From contig JABELC010000003.1 in assembly GCA_028455995.1 (NCBI GenBank), positions 620,001 to 684,000 on the forward strand: a DNA stretch of 64,000 bases, in the 5' to 3' direction. The translations under genes and the position numbers were made by a program. This DNA is from Scleromitrula shiraiana (Eukaryota; Ascomycota; Leotiomycetes; Helotiales; Sclerotiniaceae). Numbering within the stretch: position 1 is the first letter of the stretch; the number at the start of each line of letters is the position of its first letter. The notes under the pieces were generated by a model, which saw only the letters and a list, made by a program, of their open reading frames with translations, searched no databases and was not told the DNA's origin. Positions 25,339 through 39,654 of the stretch are shown here, in pieces.

Positions 25339-27258
25339 TCCTTTTATTATCTTTTGAATTGCTTTGACGTTTTTTTCGGAAAGATATTTGAATTATTTAT
25401 ATTAAATATTTATATCAATATATTTTTTATAAATATTAATATTTAAAGATAGTATTAGAAATGCTAAATAGATTATTGCTTTATTTTGTGATTTAATGAT
25501 AATATATATATCTAAATCCATTTGAAAATGAGCAATTTTTTTATTATTTTATATATAATTATATTATATATATTCATCATTTTTTTATTATATCATATCT
25601 AAAAATAGTTTTAATAATAATTCATTAAAATATAGAATATTTTAATATAGAAAAAGCATTTTGAATTTATTCTTTATAAAATATTCTAATGCGATTTTGT
25701 TTATTTTTGTGAAATAAATCATCTCATTTATTAATAATAACCTAAATTTTTTCGATTTATATAATATAAACTCCTAAAATGTAATAAACTTTGATATATT
25801 CTATATATAATAATATAAAGTGCTAGTATCGTAGATCTAAATATATTTATATTAAATATTTATGATAATATCTAAAATTGATTTTTTATTAAATAAACTA
25901 TATAGAAAACTTTTAATCATTATAAATAGTATTATTATTATTATTTTAAAGTTTTTATAATTATCAAACTTTTTTTTGTTATTTGAATTTGAAACTTTAT
26001 TGTTAAGTTTATTGTTTAATACCTCATTTTTGATTTTGGTTCAAATTTTTTATTTAATATTGTTTTTATTTTTCTATTTCTTTTTCATATCAATGTTTTT
26101 TAAATTATTTAGGTATATACTAGAATTATAAAGTTGAATTAGATTAAAATTAAGATTATCATAATAAGTGCATAAGTTGGATTTATTAAAATAATTAAAA
26201 TTAAAATTATTTTGTTTAAATATAATTTTTTTTTTTTATAAAACTCCCCGATTTTTGTTGTTGAAAAATATTGTTTTATTTTTTAAGTTTTTGATTTATT
26301 AAGCTTTATCGATGAAGTTGGTTATAAAATCTTTTATTATATTAAACTTATTTATTTTTAGACTTTGAATAATAGAGCGCTATTATTTTGTTTAAATAAG
26401 AAATTTTTTATTTATCATTACAATAAATTATATATATTGAATTGTTATATTTAGTGTTAATTTTATTTTAGTAAGTTTTATAAATGATTAACAAATTGTA
26501 ATAATTATTTTTTAAATGTTTTTAAAATTGTTTATATTTATTTAATTGTATTTAATTAATTTATTATAATTAAAAATATAATTTTTACTTTTATATTGAT
26601 GTTTAAAAATTTTAATCATTTTTTAAGTTATTCTTTTGTTTTCGATTAACTTTATTAAACTGGTATAAAGAGATTAATAAATAATAATGTGTATTTTTAT
26701 ATCTTTTTTATTCTATTTTTTTTAAGTCTTGGTTTTTGTTTTAATTATAAATGCTATAAAGTTAATGTTTTTTAATATTATTGCTTTTTTTTTGATAATC
26801 TTTTTTAATTTATTTGCGTTGGCAATATCCTCGATATTCTTGATTTAATGTAAGTAATTTTTTTTTTTTTTAAGGTATTGCTTTGAATTCATTTACAAAA
26901 TAAATAATAATAAACTTGATTTTATTATTGAGTTGATTGAATCTATTGATGAGGATAAAGATAGTAATTTTGATGATTATTGTGATGGCGATTGATAGAG
27001 AAAAGTTGAAAAAGATAATGATTTATTAGGTATTATTATAATTTTTTATTGAATTGTATAATTAATCTTCTATATTGTTTTATTAATTTTGTAATATTAA
27101 AATAATTCTTTGAATGAGAGTGTTAAATTAGTTTTTATGTTTTATATGAGATTATTGATTATAATTTCTTTTTTAACGATATTCGATATTTTATTGGATG
27201 AATATTAAAAATGTAAATTGATGAGATTGCTGATATGCTTTGATCCTAACGCGGATTT

Positions 27259-27504
27259 TTAAGAGTTTGTTGTTGTTGGCCTGTATTTTTGTTGATTTAT
27301 ATTAAAGGTTAATAAGCTTTTGTTTAATCTAGAGCTTTTGCTTGGTCTAGCATTATTGAGTGCTTTGTAAGCCTCTATTGCTGTGATATTTGCTTGATCT
27401 TTAATGATTCGTTTTGATTTTTTTTTAATAATATTCTTTATGAAAAATTTAAAATGAAAATAATAGATAGGTTTTTTTAAATGTGATTTGAATGAATTAA
27501 ACAT
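27259..27504 (-). pseudogene. L4 gag N-terminal remnant
   Basis: An 81-codon frame starting at the first ATG after the 5' LTR. Lysine-rich, with AYKALNNARPSKSSRL and QQKYRPTTTNS at the C-end. Assigned as gag by position only. Confidence 0.45.
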
Positions 27505-27540
27505 AATTAATAATTTTTAGATGCTTTTAGATTTATAATC

Positions 27541-27706
27541 TATAAAAAGTCAAATATAAAAAAAAGCATTATGAATTGATATATGATTTTATTGTTAATT
27601 TACTAATTAAAGTTTTAATTTTATAAAGGGATATATATCAACCATCGATTATGTAATTATATTAGTCCCAATGTAGAGTGATCCTTATCCGGCAACCATT
27701 CTAACA
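27541..27706 (-). repeat. L4 right LTR (5' LTR)
   Basis: 166 bp. The outer (right) half, which begins the element on the minus strand, keeps GGTTGCCGGATAAGGATCAC. The inner half is more mutated. Confidence 0.92.
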
Positions 27707-29040
27707 TTTATTAGTATTGATAAAGTCTTTAAAAGCGGTATAGGGTTTTGATTTTGTTATTATGTTGGTGAGATTTGTATTGCTAATGATCTATTTAATT
27801 TTTATGATTTTTTTATGTTTATATAATTAATAAATAAAAACTAAATTGATTATTAAATGTTTTTTTTGGAGAATATTGAATTTAATTAAATATTTATAAA
27901 ATGATTTTAAATCAATATAGATTATAAAAAATATAAAATTAATTATAATTTTTTTATTAATTAATTGATTTATAATTTTATCGATATTAAATTTAATTAT
28001 AATAATAATATCAAATCTATATTTTATTTTATATAATTTTAAAATAAAAACGTTTTATATAATTTATTTATATTTAAGAAAAAATTAATAAATAATATTT
28101 GTATTATTGTTTTTATTAATAAATATTATAATAAAATCGATTTAAAAAAAAAGATTAATATTATTTATAAAATTTGTATTAATAAAATAAATTATTTATA
28201 ATAATTTTATTTTGAAAAAAATGAATATAAAGTTATAATTAGAATTATTAATTTGTTATTAAATATATTTATTAAAAATATTTATATCATTTTTAATTAA
28301 ATTAATAATTTAGATTATATATAATAAATTAAATAATATTTTTAATTAATAAATATTTATAATATATATATTATAAATTTATTAAATAATATATTATTTT
28401 TTTAAAAAAACATTTTTTTTGATTTTTATATATAATTTAAAATCGATAGAAAAATAATTTATAAGGTAAAATTCGTTATATTATTATTTTTGAATAAATA
28501 TAATTATATTGTTTTTATTAATATAAATTAAAATATTATTAAATTCAAAGAGAAAATCAATTATTAATTGTTTTTATATTTTTAAAAAATAATCTTTTTT
28601 TTTGATTTGAGTTTCTTTTTTATTTGTGAATTTTTTATTAATAAAAATAAAAATATTATTAGTTTATAATTTGATTATATTTAGTTTTTTATTTTTATCA
28701 ATATAAAATAAATAATTGTTAGATAAAAAAAGAATCATTTTAAAGATTTTTATATAATAATTATAATATATAAAATATTAATAATTTTCTAATTTTGTAA
28801 TGTTATAGAGTAGATATATAATTTTGAAAATTATATTTAGTTCGAAATTTGCTTTTAGTAAAGGTTTAATATAAAATATATGAATTAAAGATGTTTTTGA
28901 TTAAATATATATTTATGATATATTGTGAAGATATAGTTAAATATATTGGTATATATTTTATAAAATTATAAAATAAAATATAATTTTATAATTGATATAT
29001 TGAATAATAAAGAATTTTATTAAAATTGTTTTTTTATTTT

Positions 29041-29124
29041 TATTATTGTAACCTTGAATTATTAATTTGAATTTCTTGAATATTTTTGATATGCCTTTAT
29101 TTTTAATAAAGTTAATAAATTTAT
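29041..29124 (-). pseudogene. L3 reverse transcriptase N-terminal remnant
   Basis: An open segment reading FINFIKNKG...KKFKLIIQGYNNK, resembling the copia block F-K-x-K-x(8)-Y-K-A-R-L-V-x-x-G. It is flanked by stops. Confidence 0.55.
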
Positions 29125-32100
29125 TGTGGAAGATTTGGGTGTTTTTTGGTATATTATTTTTTTTAACAATTTTAAATATACTTTTTTTTAATAAATTATT
29201 TATTTTTTTTTTATAAAATAAATAGAATTGATTTATAATTAATAAAAAATCTATAATAATATATATATTAAAAATGTTTTTAATAATATAATTATTATTA
29301 TTATTATTATTAAAATATATTTAATTATATTCTAAAATTTGTTTTTAATAAAAAATCTTGATTATTAACTTTAAGCGTGAAATTGAAATAAAAACTAAAT
29401 TAAAAATAAACTTTTTATCTAATATATAAACACTTTTTTTTAATTAAAATGTTTTTAAATTATCAAAATCTTTATTATTAATTGAATCTAGAATAAGATT
29501 TTTTATTAATAAAAAATCAATTGTATTATTAAATGATTTATTAGATATTTCAAACTTTTTTTTGTATAATTTTATTAAAATGTTTTTAAATTTTTTATTA
29601 AAGTTGTTTATTTTAACTATACATATTTAATCTTTCATTTTAATAAATTTATATGATCTATCCCAAATGCCTTTTTTTCAATAAATGAAAACTAAAGATT
29701 CAAATTCGAAATCATATAAATAGAATATAAATAATCCATTGCATTAATATAAAATATCTATTATTATATATTTAATATATTTTTTTTATATTTTATCTAT
29801 TACTTTATTAATTATAATAATATATTATAAAATAGATAAAGTGGAAAAATCAAAAGATATCAAACAAAGAAATATGCTAAATATTAATAAAGTAAAAATA
29901 AAACCATTTAAACTAATAATATTATTAACAACTTTAACAGCCATTTATAGTTTTATATCCTTATTAATTTCTTTAACGCCTTCGAATTTTTTAATAATAA
30001 TTATATATATTTATTAAATTATTTTATAATAATATTTGATTATTTTGATAAAGTAATAGATTTTAATAAATATACATTTAATTTTAATTATAATTATATA
30101 AATACTATTAATAAAGTTTTTTTCCATAAAATAAATTCCTTAATTATAAATAATTAGCTCGAAAAAACTATTATAAATATTAATTTATATAAAATAAAGT
30201 ATATTCTATACTATCATAATTAACAAATCCTTAATAAAGCATATAATATTAAACTAAATTATTTTATTAATAATATAAAAAATAGGATTATTATTAATAT
30301 ATATTATATTAATTATAATAATAAAATTGAATTCGATATTATTATAAAGCTTGAATTTGAATTTTTTAAGTTTATTAATATAAAATTAATATTCTTTATA
30401 GTATTTTATAAATTATTCTAATTATTTACAATTGAATTTATCTTTATAACTAACATAATTAAATAAATTATATAATTTCTCAACAAAAAAATATTCTATT
30501 CGTTTATAAATATAATATAATTCGATTTCAAATAAATAATATTCTTTATTTATATTTAATAATTTTATAATAGATTATTAAAATTCTTATAATAAAATTA
30601 ATTAATTAATAAATATATATTTATAATATTTAATAATTTTTTATATTTTATTATTGATATATTAAAATTTATTTTTAATATTATTAAATAAGATTTAAAT
30701 ATAATCTATATTTATAAAATTTAATAAAAATAAAGTATTTATATTAATAATATAAATATTAATTATGCTAATTAAGCTAATAATTAAAATAGTTTTAATA
30801 AAAAGAGTATTACTAAAATTAAATTTAAAGTTTATAATTAAATTTGAAATCTTTATATTAATTCGAATAAGTTTTTATAATGTTAAAAATTATTTATAAT
30901 TAATAATTAATTATTTTATAATGTTAAAATCAATTATTATATTAATGAATTTATATTCATTATAATATTTAATTTATAAATAAGTTTCAAGTTTTTGATT
31001 AATTTTATTAATATAAATATATAAAATGATTAAATTATTAAATTTTATAATAAAATTATTATAATTATTATTTATAATAATATAAAAACTATATAAAATA
31101 ACAAATACTTCAACATTATTATTATTATTATTATTATTAAAATATAATTCTAATTAAAATACTTTAATTTCTTTGATTATATAAATAAAATCATTATTAT
31201 TATTATATTTGTTTTGAATATATCGATTATAATTCTTACTAAAACTTTATATACTATTAAAGCTAAATCTCGATTTTATTTTTTAATTGAATTCTTTTTT
31301 TATAGTGATTTGTTTTTTAAAAATATATTTGATTAATTAACATCTTTTTTTTTTATAGATATAATATATTTTTTATTTTTGATTATAATAATTATTATTA
31401 AATTAAGAAATTTAATTATTAAAATATATATTTTTATTTTAAAATTAAAAATTGTTATTATTTCGATTATTTCCTTAAAATTATTAATTATTAAAATTTT
31501 ATTTAATTATATCATTATTTTCCTTTTTAAAAAACAATTTATTTTTAGACTTATTTTTTATACTTTTTTATATTATAATAAATACATAGATCTTTATAAT
31601 TGTAATAATAAATATTCTAAATAAATTTAAATATCTTTAAAAATATATAAAATAATTTTAATAAATTATAAAAAATTTTATTATATAAATAAAATCACTA
31701 TATATTTTTAATAATAATCCGAATTTTATAATATATATTTTATTAAATAAGATTTTATATAATTATCTAATTAATTTTAATAAATTATTTATGATAATAA
31801 TACAAAAAATAATTTTAAACTAATTATTATATATATTATATTTTTATTTTTTGTTTTTAAATGCTTTTTAGAATTTTTTAATAATTATTTTCTAATTAAT
31901 ATTTGAATTTCTATATTTAATAATATTATAATAATATTTTTAAATATCTTTATATAATATAAATAAAATATCAAAATATCAATATTATTTAAATAAATTA
32001 ATTTATTTATAATTATTTTTATAAATAATTAATTTATATTTAATACTATTTATTTAATTATTATATTTATTATTATTTGATATATATTATTTTATAAAAC

Positions 32101-33504
32101 TTTTAAACTATTTATTAATATTAAATAAAATAAAATCAATTTCAAAATCTTTAAAATCTAAATAATTAAAAAAATCATTTTTAAAATCAAAATCAAGGTT
32201 AAAATTAAAATCATCATTATTATTATTTTCTTTTTTAATAAATATTGATTTAAAATTAAACTTTTTAAAACTAGATAGTTTCTTTAATATTGCCTATTTT
32301 TTTTATTTGTTTTTGCTTTTTTTATTTTTTTTGTTTTTATTTTTAATTTTATTTTCTTAAATAAAATTAATAATAAGATTTTCTCCATCTTTTTTCTTTA
32401 AATTATTGAGTTTTTTAATTATTACAATAAGAATATTTAATTATCTATTAAATTATATATCGCAAATTATTATACTTATCATTTTTAAAATCTATTCAAA
32501 TAAAGCCTTAAAAATAAATATAAAAATTAAGCTAATATTAATATCAAAATTAACTAAAACATTAATATTAAATTTTTACAAAAGTCGCTTAAAAAATCAT
32601 AAAATAAAAAAGTTTTTTTTTTAGATTATAATAAAATATTTTAAAATCTAATTTATAAAATTGTTTTTAAATATTTATAAAATATTGTTATTAAAAATAT
32701 AATAATAAATATATTCTAAAATTTTGAATTAAATATATAATAAAAAAATCTTACTATCAAAATTATTTTTGAAATTAAATCTATCTTTAAATAATTTATA
32801 AAGCTTATCATATTCTTCAAAATCTTAATTAAAAAAAGGATAATCTAAAAAAGGGGGATTTCTTTTTATTATATTGATTTAAAAAAGAAAATTAAATAAA
32901 GATATTTATATAAATAATTGAAGAAAAGTATCATATTTTAACAAAAAAAATAAATTCTTTATTATTATATAAAAAAAAAAAAAATAAATTATTATAAAAT
33001 AATAAAAATTTATTTATTTTTAAAAAATATTTCTAAATTCTTATAAATCTTATTGATTTAGAAACAATAATATTTTTAAATAAAAATCAAAGTTTTTCAA
33101 TATAATTTCTATAGATCCAAAAATATAATAAATATATAAAATAAAATAAAAAAAAGAAATAAAAAAAAAATGATAAAAAAAATAATAAAAAAAGTCTCAT
33201 CATCATTAAAATTTTGAAAATATTATAAAAATCATTAAAAAATATCTTAAAAAAATAAAAATTAAAAAATTTAAAATATTAAAAAATTGAATTTAAAAAA
33301 GTTAGACTAAAAATATATATAATAAACACAAAAACTTATAATATTACTTTAACATCTACATATTCTATCTTAACACTATATATTATTCTTAATCAAAACA
33401 TTTTACTAATATTTCAAATTTAATTCCAATCTCTTCAAAAATATTTCTATTACTATAATATCATTTTAATACTTATAATATTTAATTTATATAATACTAA
33501 TCAA

Positions 33505-33663
33505 TATAATTTTATTTTAATTAAATTATATAATTATAATATTATAATTTATGTTTAATATTTTTATTATTAATTTATCTATAATACAAATTATCAAATC
33601 ATATATATATACAACTATAATCATATATTTATCATATACTATCTTATAATCTATATCCTAATA
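33505..33663 (-). repeat. L3 right LTR (5' LTR)
   Basis: 159 bp. It keeps C but has lost G (G-to-A on the + strand): CATATACTATCTTATAATC here against TATATACTATTTTATGATC in the left copy. Confidence 0.85.
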
Positions 33664-35845
33664 ATAATATATAAAAAACTAAAAATATCTAGAATTTTTT
33701 TAATAATTTTAATTAATATATATTAAAATAAATTATTAATATTTTATATAAATAACGTTTATTATTAAATTTAATTACTAAATAAACGATTTAAATGTTT
33801 TTTATATTTAAAAAAACTATATTTTTTATTTTATATTTTAGGTAATTAATTTTCTAATAATTAGCATATTCAGATTGAGTTTTATATGCCGATGTTAAAG
33901 ATTCTTATAAAAAATTAATAATTTTTTAAAAATATATTGTTAATATATTTACAAATAAATATTTTCTTTTTTATATTATAAACATTAATTATAGAGAAAA
34001 AAAGGACTTTATCCCTAATTTAGAATTGAATTTATAATTTATAAAAAATAATGATATTAAAATCAATTTAAACATAGCATTATTTAAAACGAACTCGGCC
34101 AACAATAACTAATCAATTCAATTATCTTACAAAAAAATAACAAAATTATACAAATATATTTTTATTATTTAGTTTGAATTTTTTAATTAGCTATTTATTT
34201 GCAAATAAAATGTAGAACTAAATAATAAAGTTATATTTAATTGTTTACATAATTGCCTTTAAAATATTAATATAAATTAAATTTCCTAATTATTTATTAT
34301 AATATTAAAGATACTATACAAACTCTAAATTTGAGAGATAAAAACATTTATTAAATCTATAATATTTAAAAAAATAATAAAAATAAAGTAATATATTTTA
34401 ATTAGATAATCAATAATTATTAAAATATATTTATACAATATATTATAATATTAACATTTTAGTAAAAACGTAATATAATTAATAATAATATTCAACTAAG
34501 CATAATAAAGTATTTTTAAAAAATATAATAAACTTTAAAAAATTAAGCATAAAGTTTTTAAGTATAAATAAGCATAATAATTTTTTATAAAATATATAAT
34601 ATTTTATATTAAGCTTTTCTAAATATATAAATATTAAATTATTTTGATACATTTTATATAATTTAGATAATTTGCTAATAAAATAAAATGATTATAATAA
34701 AAGATTTATATTATCGCCTTTTTATCTAAAAAGATGAATAATTATTTTTTATAATAAATTCTCTTTTTTTATATAAAGCAAGTTGCAAATAAAATCAATT
34801 GTAGATATTTAACTAATTTTTAAAGCTATATTTATAATTTTTCTAATTAAATTACTTAAATTATATATATAACAATATTTGATCGTTTATATATTTTATT
34901 AATGATTATATTAATTAAAGTTTCAATATTTAAACTAAGCTTTTTAAAATAATTTTTAATTGTATCTAAATTAAGTAAATTTAAAATATATAGATTTATT
35001 TTATTAGGCTATAATAAAACTTATTAGTATTGATTTATATAATTATTGTTTATATTTTTAAAAATTGATTTTTTTTTAAAGAATTAGTTTAATATATTTG
35101 GTTTAATTATTTTTATACTAAATTAATAATAAATATAAAAATTAAATTTATTTAAAAATTTAATCTATTATATTTAATAAATATTAAATTGCTTTATAAT
35201 TATAAAATATTAAAGGTTTTTATAATTTGATAAATTATTGAAATTATTTATTTTTTTTAGTTTTGGCCTTTATTTTTTAAATACTTTTATTATAGCTAAT
35301 AGTTCTTTATTATAAATATTGTAATTACATTTTTATAAAAAGTGTTTAAATAAAAAATAGACTATTAAATACTATTTACTATTAAATTGCTTTTATAATA
35401 ATATATTTTTAGAAATCTAATTAAAAATATTAATCTTTATAATTATCTTAAGATTTAAACTATAATATTTAAATATTGAAATAAAAATAAATAATATTTT
35501 TAATTTTTTAAATACTTTTTGATAAATTAAGAACTAGTATTAAAAAATGTTTTTTCATAATAGATTTATTAATGGATTTATTATTTTAAAATATTTTTTA
35601 ATAAATTATTAATAAAAATTTATAAATTCAAAAAAGTTTTATAATTTCTTTAATCAAGTTAAAGTTTTTTAATTGATAATAATTTTAATTTTATTTAAAT
35701 TTATAAAGATCTTATTATTAGATATAATCAATTTTAAATATTTTATCTTTATTATATTAAACTTGCATTTATCGATATTAAAATAAAAGCTCGCTTTACA
35801 AAGTCTTTTTAGAACTTTCTATATATAGTTTTTATAATTATATTT

Positions 35846-36178
35846 ATTTATAAAAAAAATCAAGATATTATTAAAATAAATAAAAATAATAATATTAAAA
35901 AAATTAGAAAAAGAATTATCAATAAAAATTTGAAAATAAATTAGAGTATTATATAAATTAAAAAAAACAATTATATATTTATATAATTTATATTAAATAA
36001 TAAATATAGTTTTTTATTTGTTTTTTTCTTTTAAATAAACTTTATTAAAAATTATAAATATATTAAACTTTATAAAGATTTTTGTTTTATTCAATTATTC
36101 AAATATATCTTTTATTAAAAAGATTAGAAAACAATTTTTGATTATATTTTTGTTAAGACTACAATAATCGATATATAC
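35846..36178 (-). pseudogene. L2 reverse transcriptase remnant (gypsy type)
   Basis: Two recognisable blocks in the right order and about the right distance apart: YIDYCSLNK (36,148-36,178) and IYFNNILIF (35,846-35,892). The catalytic aspartates of the second block now read NN, as G-to-A mutation of GAT would give. Many stops lie between. Confidence 0.65.
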
Positions 36179-39142
36179 TTATATACTTTCTTTAAGTTTT
36201 TTTATTAAAAGTATTAATATTATTATAAATAATATGGATTTTTTAATAAATCTTTTTTTTATATTATTATTAATATATTTATAAATAATTTTATGTTTTT
36301 TAGCTATAAAAAAACGATTTTTATTATAAAGAAGTTCAAAGCTAGATTTTAAATCGATATTAACGTTTATAATAGTATATTTAAGTAAAATGTTTGCTAG
36401 TTTTTTAAAAAAAAATATTAATGAGATTTTAATATTCCAATAATAATTTAAATAAAATATATACTTTATTATAATCTAATTTACTTTTTATATATTTATC
36501 GATATCTTTATCTAAAACTTTATTCAAATCAAGAATTTAAAAATGATTATTCAAAAATTTATATAATTTAGAATCTAATTGAACTTTAATATCTTTATAA
36601 AAAATAATGTTTTTTAAAATACTTTAATATAGATTTATAATAATAACTTTTTAGTTTATATAAATATTATTTAATAAATAACTCAATATAAATTATTTTA
36701 TTTAAATATTTCTTTATCAATAATAAAACGATATTGAAAAAGCCGATAAAATATATATTTCAATTAGTTTATTAGGAATAGCCGCTTTTTCAAAAATAAA
36801 GATAATAAACAATTTGTTTATAATATTTTGCAAAAAACAAAATATTATTGTATATTGTTAATTAATCATGATTTTAATAAATCTAAACTATAATAAACAA
36901 ATTATAAATTTATTTTTATTAAAATTCTTTATAATATCAATTTTAGAGATTAGATTATTATCTTTATTTTTATTATTCAAATTTTTATTATCTAAAATTT
37001 TATTATTCAAATCTAAATTTTTAAATATGCTATTCTTTATTTTTGATAATGAATAAAAAAAATTTTTATTTATAATATTTTTTATTATAAATATAAATTT
37101 GATTATAATTATTTTAATATTAAAAATTATATTAATTTTATATAAATAGAATAAGATTATCAAAATTTAAAAAAAAAAGCTAAAGTTTTTTTTGAAATTT
37201 TTAATATATATAATAATAAAACAAAAAATAAATAATATTATAAATATAAAGGAAAATTAAATATTAGATTATTATTAATATAATATATATATAAATTATA
37301 CAATTGTAATTATAATATATTTAAAATAATATTAATATTAAATTTTGTAAAAAAAAATAAAATAGGTTTAAAATAAAGTTTTTTAAATGTCCTAATAATA
37401 AGATAAACGATAGCAATTTAGGTTATATTTCCAGAAAAAGATTTTTTATTGTTATTTAATAAAAGATATTAAAGCTTAAAAAAGTTAAAAATATATTAAT
37501 TATTATAATATATAATTAAAATATTAATAAAAGTTTTTATAAAGTATTTAAAATCAAAAAAAGAAATATAATATATATAATTTTAATTTAATTCTATAAA
37601 ACTATAAAATAACAAATTAAATAAATTATTTAATAATAAAATATTATATATAAAGAATTTTAAAATATTTAATTTTAAATTTAAAATATTTTTTAAATTA
37701 TTTATAAAATAAATTAATATATTTAAATTAAATAAAGATTTTTAATATTGATTTATATTAAAAATACTTTTTTTTTTGTTTTCTCGATTTTTTTTAGAAT
37801 ACAATTTGCAAATAAAGTTAATATTATAGTAGATAAAACAAAAATTACAAATATCTAATAAAAGTTAAAGAAAACAATATTATCTATTTAATAATACCCA
37901 AATTAATATTTTGTATAATTTTATTTAAATTCAAAATTATTATTTTGATTACAAATAATAATATTAAATATATTATATAAATATTTTAAATTAATTTAAT
38001 TGATTTTACGATCTTTATTAATAATTTTAATTAAATATTTTTTTATATAATAATTATTTTTATTATAATATATATATTTGTTTTTAATATAATGATATAG
38101 CTTTTTTTTCTTTATAAACTTGATTTAAAAAAGATTTATTAAATTATCATGACCTTAATTTATTATTAAAATTTTGAAAATTTATTTAAAAAGAACTATA
38201 TCAATAGTTTTAGGGTATAAAATAAATTTATTTTTCTGTATAAAAATAAACTTATTTTTCTAGAATTTATTAAAAAAAGTTATTTATTTTTTTAAATTAT
38301 TGTTCATTAAAATAAAGATATTACTTTAAAAGGAATCTTTCAAATTATCACTAATCTTTTCTTTAAACAAATCAACTTTAATATTATTATTATAATTAAG
38401 TTTAATAATATAAAAAATGAATTTAATGTAAAAATCTGGCTAGATTAAATTATCCATAACCAATTTATGCAATTTAACAAAAATAGTTTATTAATTATTT
38501 ATAATATTAAAAAATATAAAAAAGGTTTTAAACATTATAATTATTGTTTATTAAAGCTATTAAATAAAATTAGTGGAATACTTACAAATAATTTACCAAG
38601 TAAATTAAAAAAAAGTAAATATAATATTATTAAAAAAAAAGATTATATAAAAGATTTTAATTACTTTAAAATAAAAATAAAAAATATTAACAATAAATTT
38701 AAAATAAAAAAAGTTATAAAAAAATTTTTATATAATAAATTTAATATTTTTATTTTTTTTATCATTAAAGAACTTCTCTAGATCTAAAATTAAAAAAAAA
38801 TATTATAAAAACTTAAAATAAATCAAAAAACTATATTAAAACTTTATTAGATTTTAACAAATTTATTATTTAATTTTTGATTATTCTTTTATAAAATTAC
38901 AAATTATTAATTAATTTTAAAATAAACTATATTTTAATTATAAAAAACAATAAAAAAAATATTAAAAAAAATTACTCATTATTATTAATAATAATAAAAG
39001 TTTTAAAAACCTTTTAATAATAAAGCCTTTTAACATCAAAAAACTAAAATATTTTCTTGAAATTATACAAAATAATTATCATTTCTAAAAACTGCTTTTT
39101 ATCAAAAATAGTCGGTAAACTATTAGCATCACGCGAATTATG

Positions 39143-39250
39143 CATGATGATGATGGCGAAAATAAGGGGATAAAGAGATAGAGAGATAAAAAGATAAAGA
39201 AATAAGGAAATAAGGAGATAAAGAAATAAAAAGATAAATTTAATATTTAA
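39143..39250. repeat. GATAAAGA-type purine tract in L2 leader
   Basis: About 100 bp of imperfect GATAAAGAAATAAGG units on the + strand just upstream, on the minus strand, of the putative L2 gag start. It probably belongs to the L2 5' leader. Confidence 0.6.
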
Positions 39251-39524
39251 ATATAAAAAATAGATTATAAAAAATAAATTATAAAAACTATCTATAAATA
39301 AATATTCTATAAAATAAAAAATATAAACAAATAAAAAAAAAAAATTTTCTTTTAATTTAAAATTACGCTTAATTATATAGATAAACAAATAAATAAAAAG
39401 CAAATTCTCGCAACTTCAATATATTAAAAAATATAAAAATTAAATAACTAAAAAAATTAAAATAATCATAAAAATCATATGTTTAAAATAAAGAAAGTTC
39501 TATATAAAAAAAAATGAATCAAAT

Positions 39525-39654
39525 TATTAAAATTGTAAAATTGTTGATTTATAAAGAACTAAATCTAAACTAGCTAAAGAAAGCCGATTATATAGAAATG
39601 ATTTCGGCCTTGTGGCCTAAGGCCACACTTGTACAGAACCTTAAAACCGTGACA
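39525..39654 (-). repeat. L2 right LTR (5' LTR)
   Basis: 130 bp. The inner end has G-to-A changes (TGTCAAGG became TATTAAAA) while the outer end keeps its CCGTGACA. Followed by the GATTT target duplication. Confidence 0.88.

Larger units (their letters stand above)
22905..27706 (-). mobile_element. L4: innermost Ty1/copia element, structurally complete
   Basis: 4,802 bp with 166-bp LTRs at 22,905-23,070 and 27,541-27,706, flanked by TTTAT (22,900-22,904 and 27,707-27,711). On the minus strand the LTR starts TGTTAGAATGGTTGCC. A gag-like frame begins at 27,504, 37 bases inside the 5' LTR. An integrase remnant lies at 25,126-25,338 and a reverse-transcriptase core IYIDDFLVID at 24,094-24,135. 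Integrase before reverse transcriptase is the copia order, and total length is normal for the superfamily. All frames carry stops. By hand count the two LTRs differ at 28 sites, all transitions, which fits RIP rather than ordinary drift. Confidence 0.92.
22220..33663 (-). mobile_element. L3: Ty1/copia-type LTR element nested in L2
   Basis: LTRs of 159 bp each (22,220-22,378 and 33,505-33,663) are flanked by ATAAT at 22,215-22,219 and 33,664-33,668. Without L4 the element is about 6.6 kb. Minus-strand remnants are IWDRSYKFIKMKD near 29,630-29,668, resembling the linker after copia integrase, and a frame with FINFIKNKG...FKLIIQGYNNK near 29,041-29,124, resembling the start of copia reverse transcriptase. 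The linker lies to the right of the reverse transcriptase, so integrase precedes it, as in copia, and the 5' LTR is on the right. No intact frame remains. Confidence 0.83.
20312..39654 (-). mobile_element. L2: Ty3/gypsy-type LTR element nested in L1
   Basis: LTRs of 130 bp each at 20,312-20,441 and 39,525-39,654 are flanked by GATTT (20,307-20,311 and 39,655-39,659). Its own sequence, outside L3 and the foldback element, is about 6.9 kb, a normal gypsy size. Minus-strand remnants include YIDYCSLNK near 36,148-36,178, the gypsy D-Y-R-x-L-N-K block, and IYFNNILIF near 35,846-35,892, a mutated Y-x-D-D-I-L core. Both are broken by stops. A possible gag start lies near 39,143 (MHNSRDANSLPTIFDKKQ). 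The order from right to left fits gag then pol, so the 5' LTR is the right one. Confidence 0.85.
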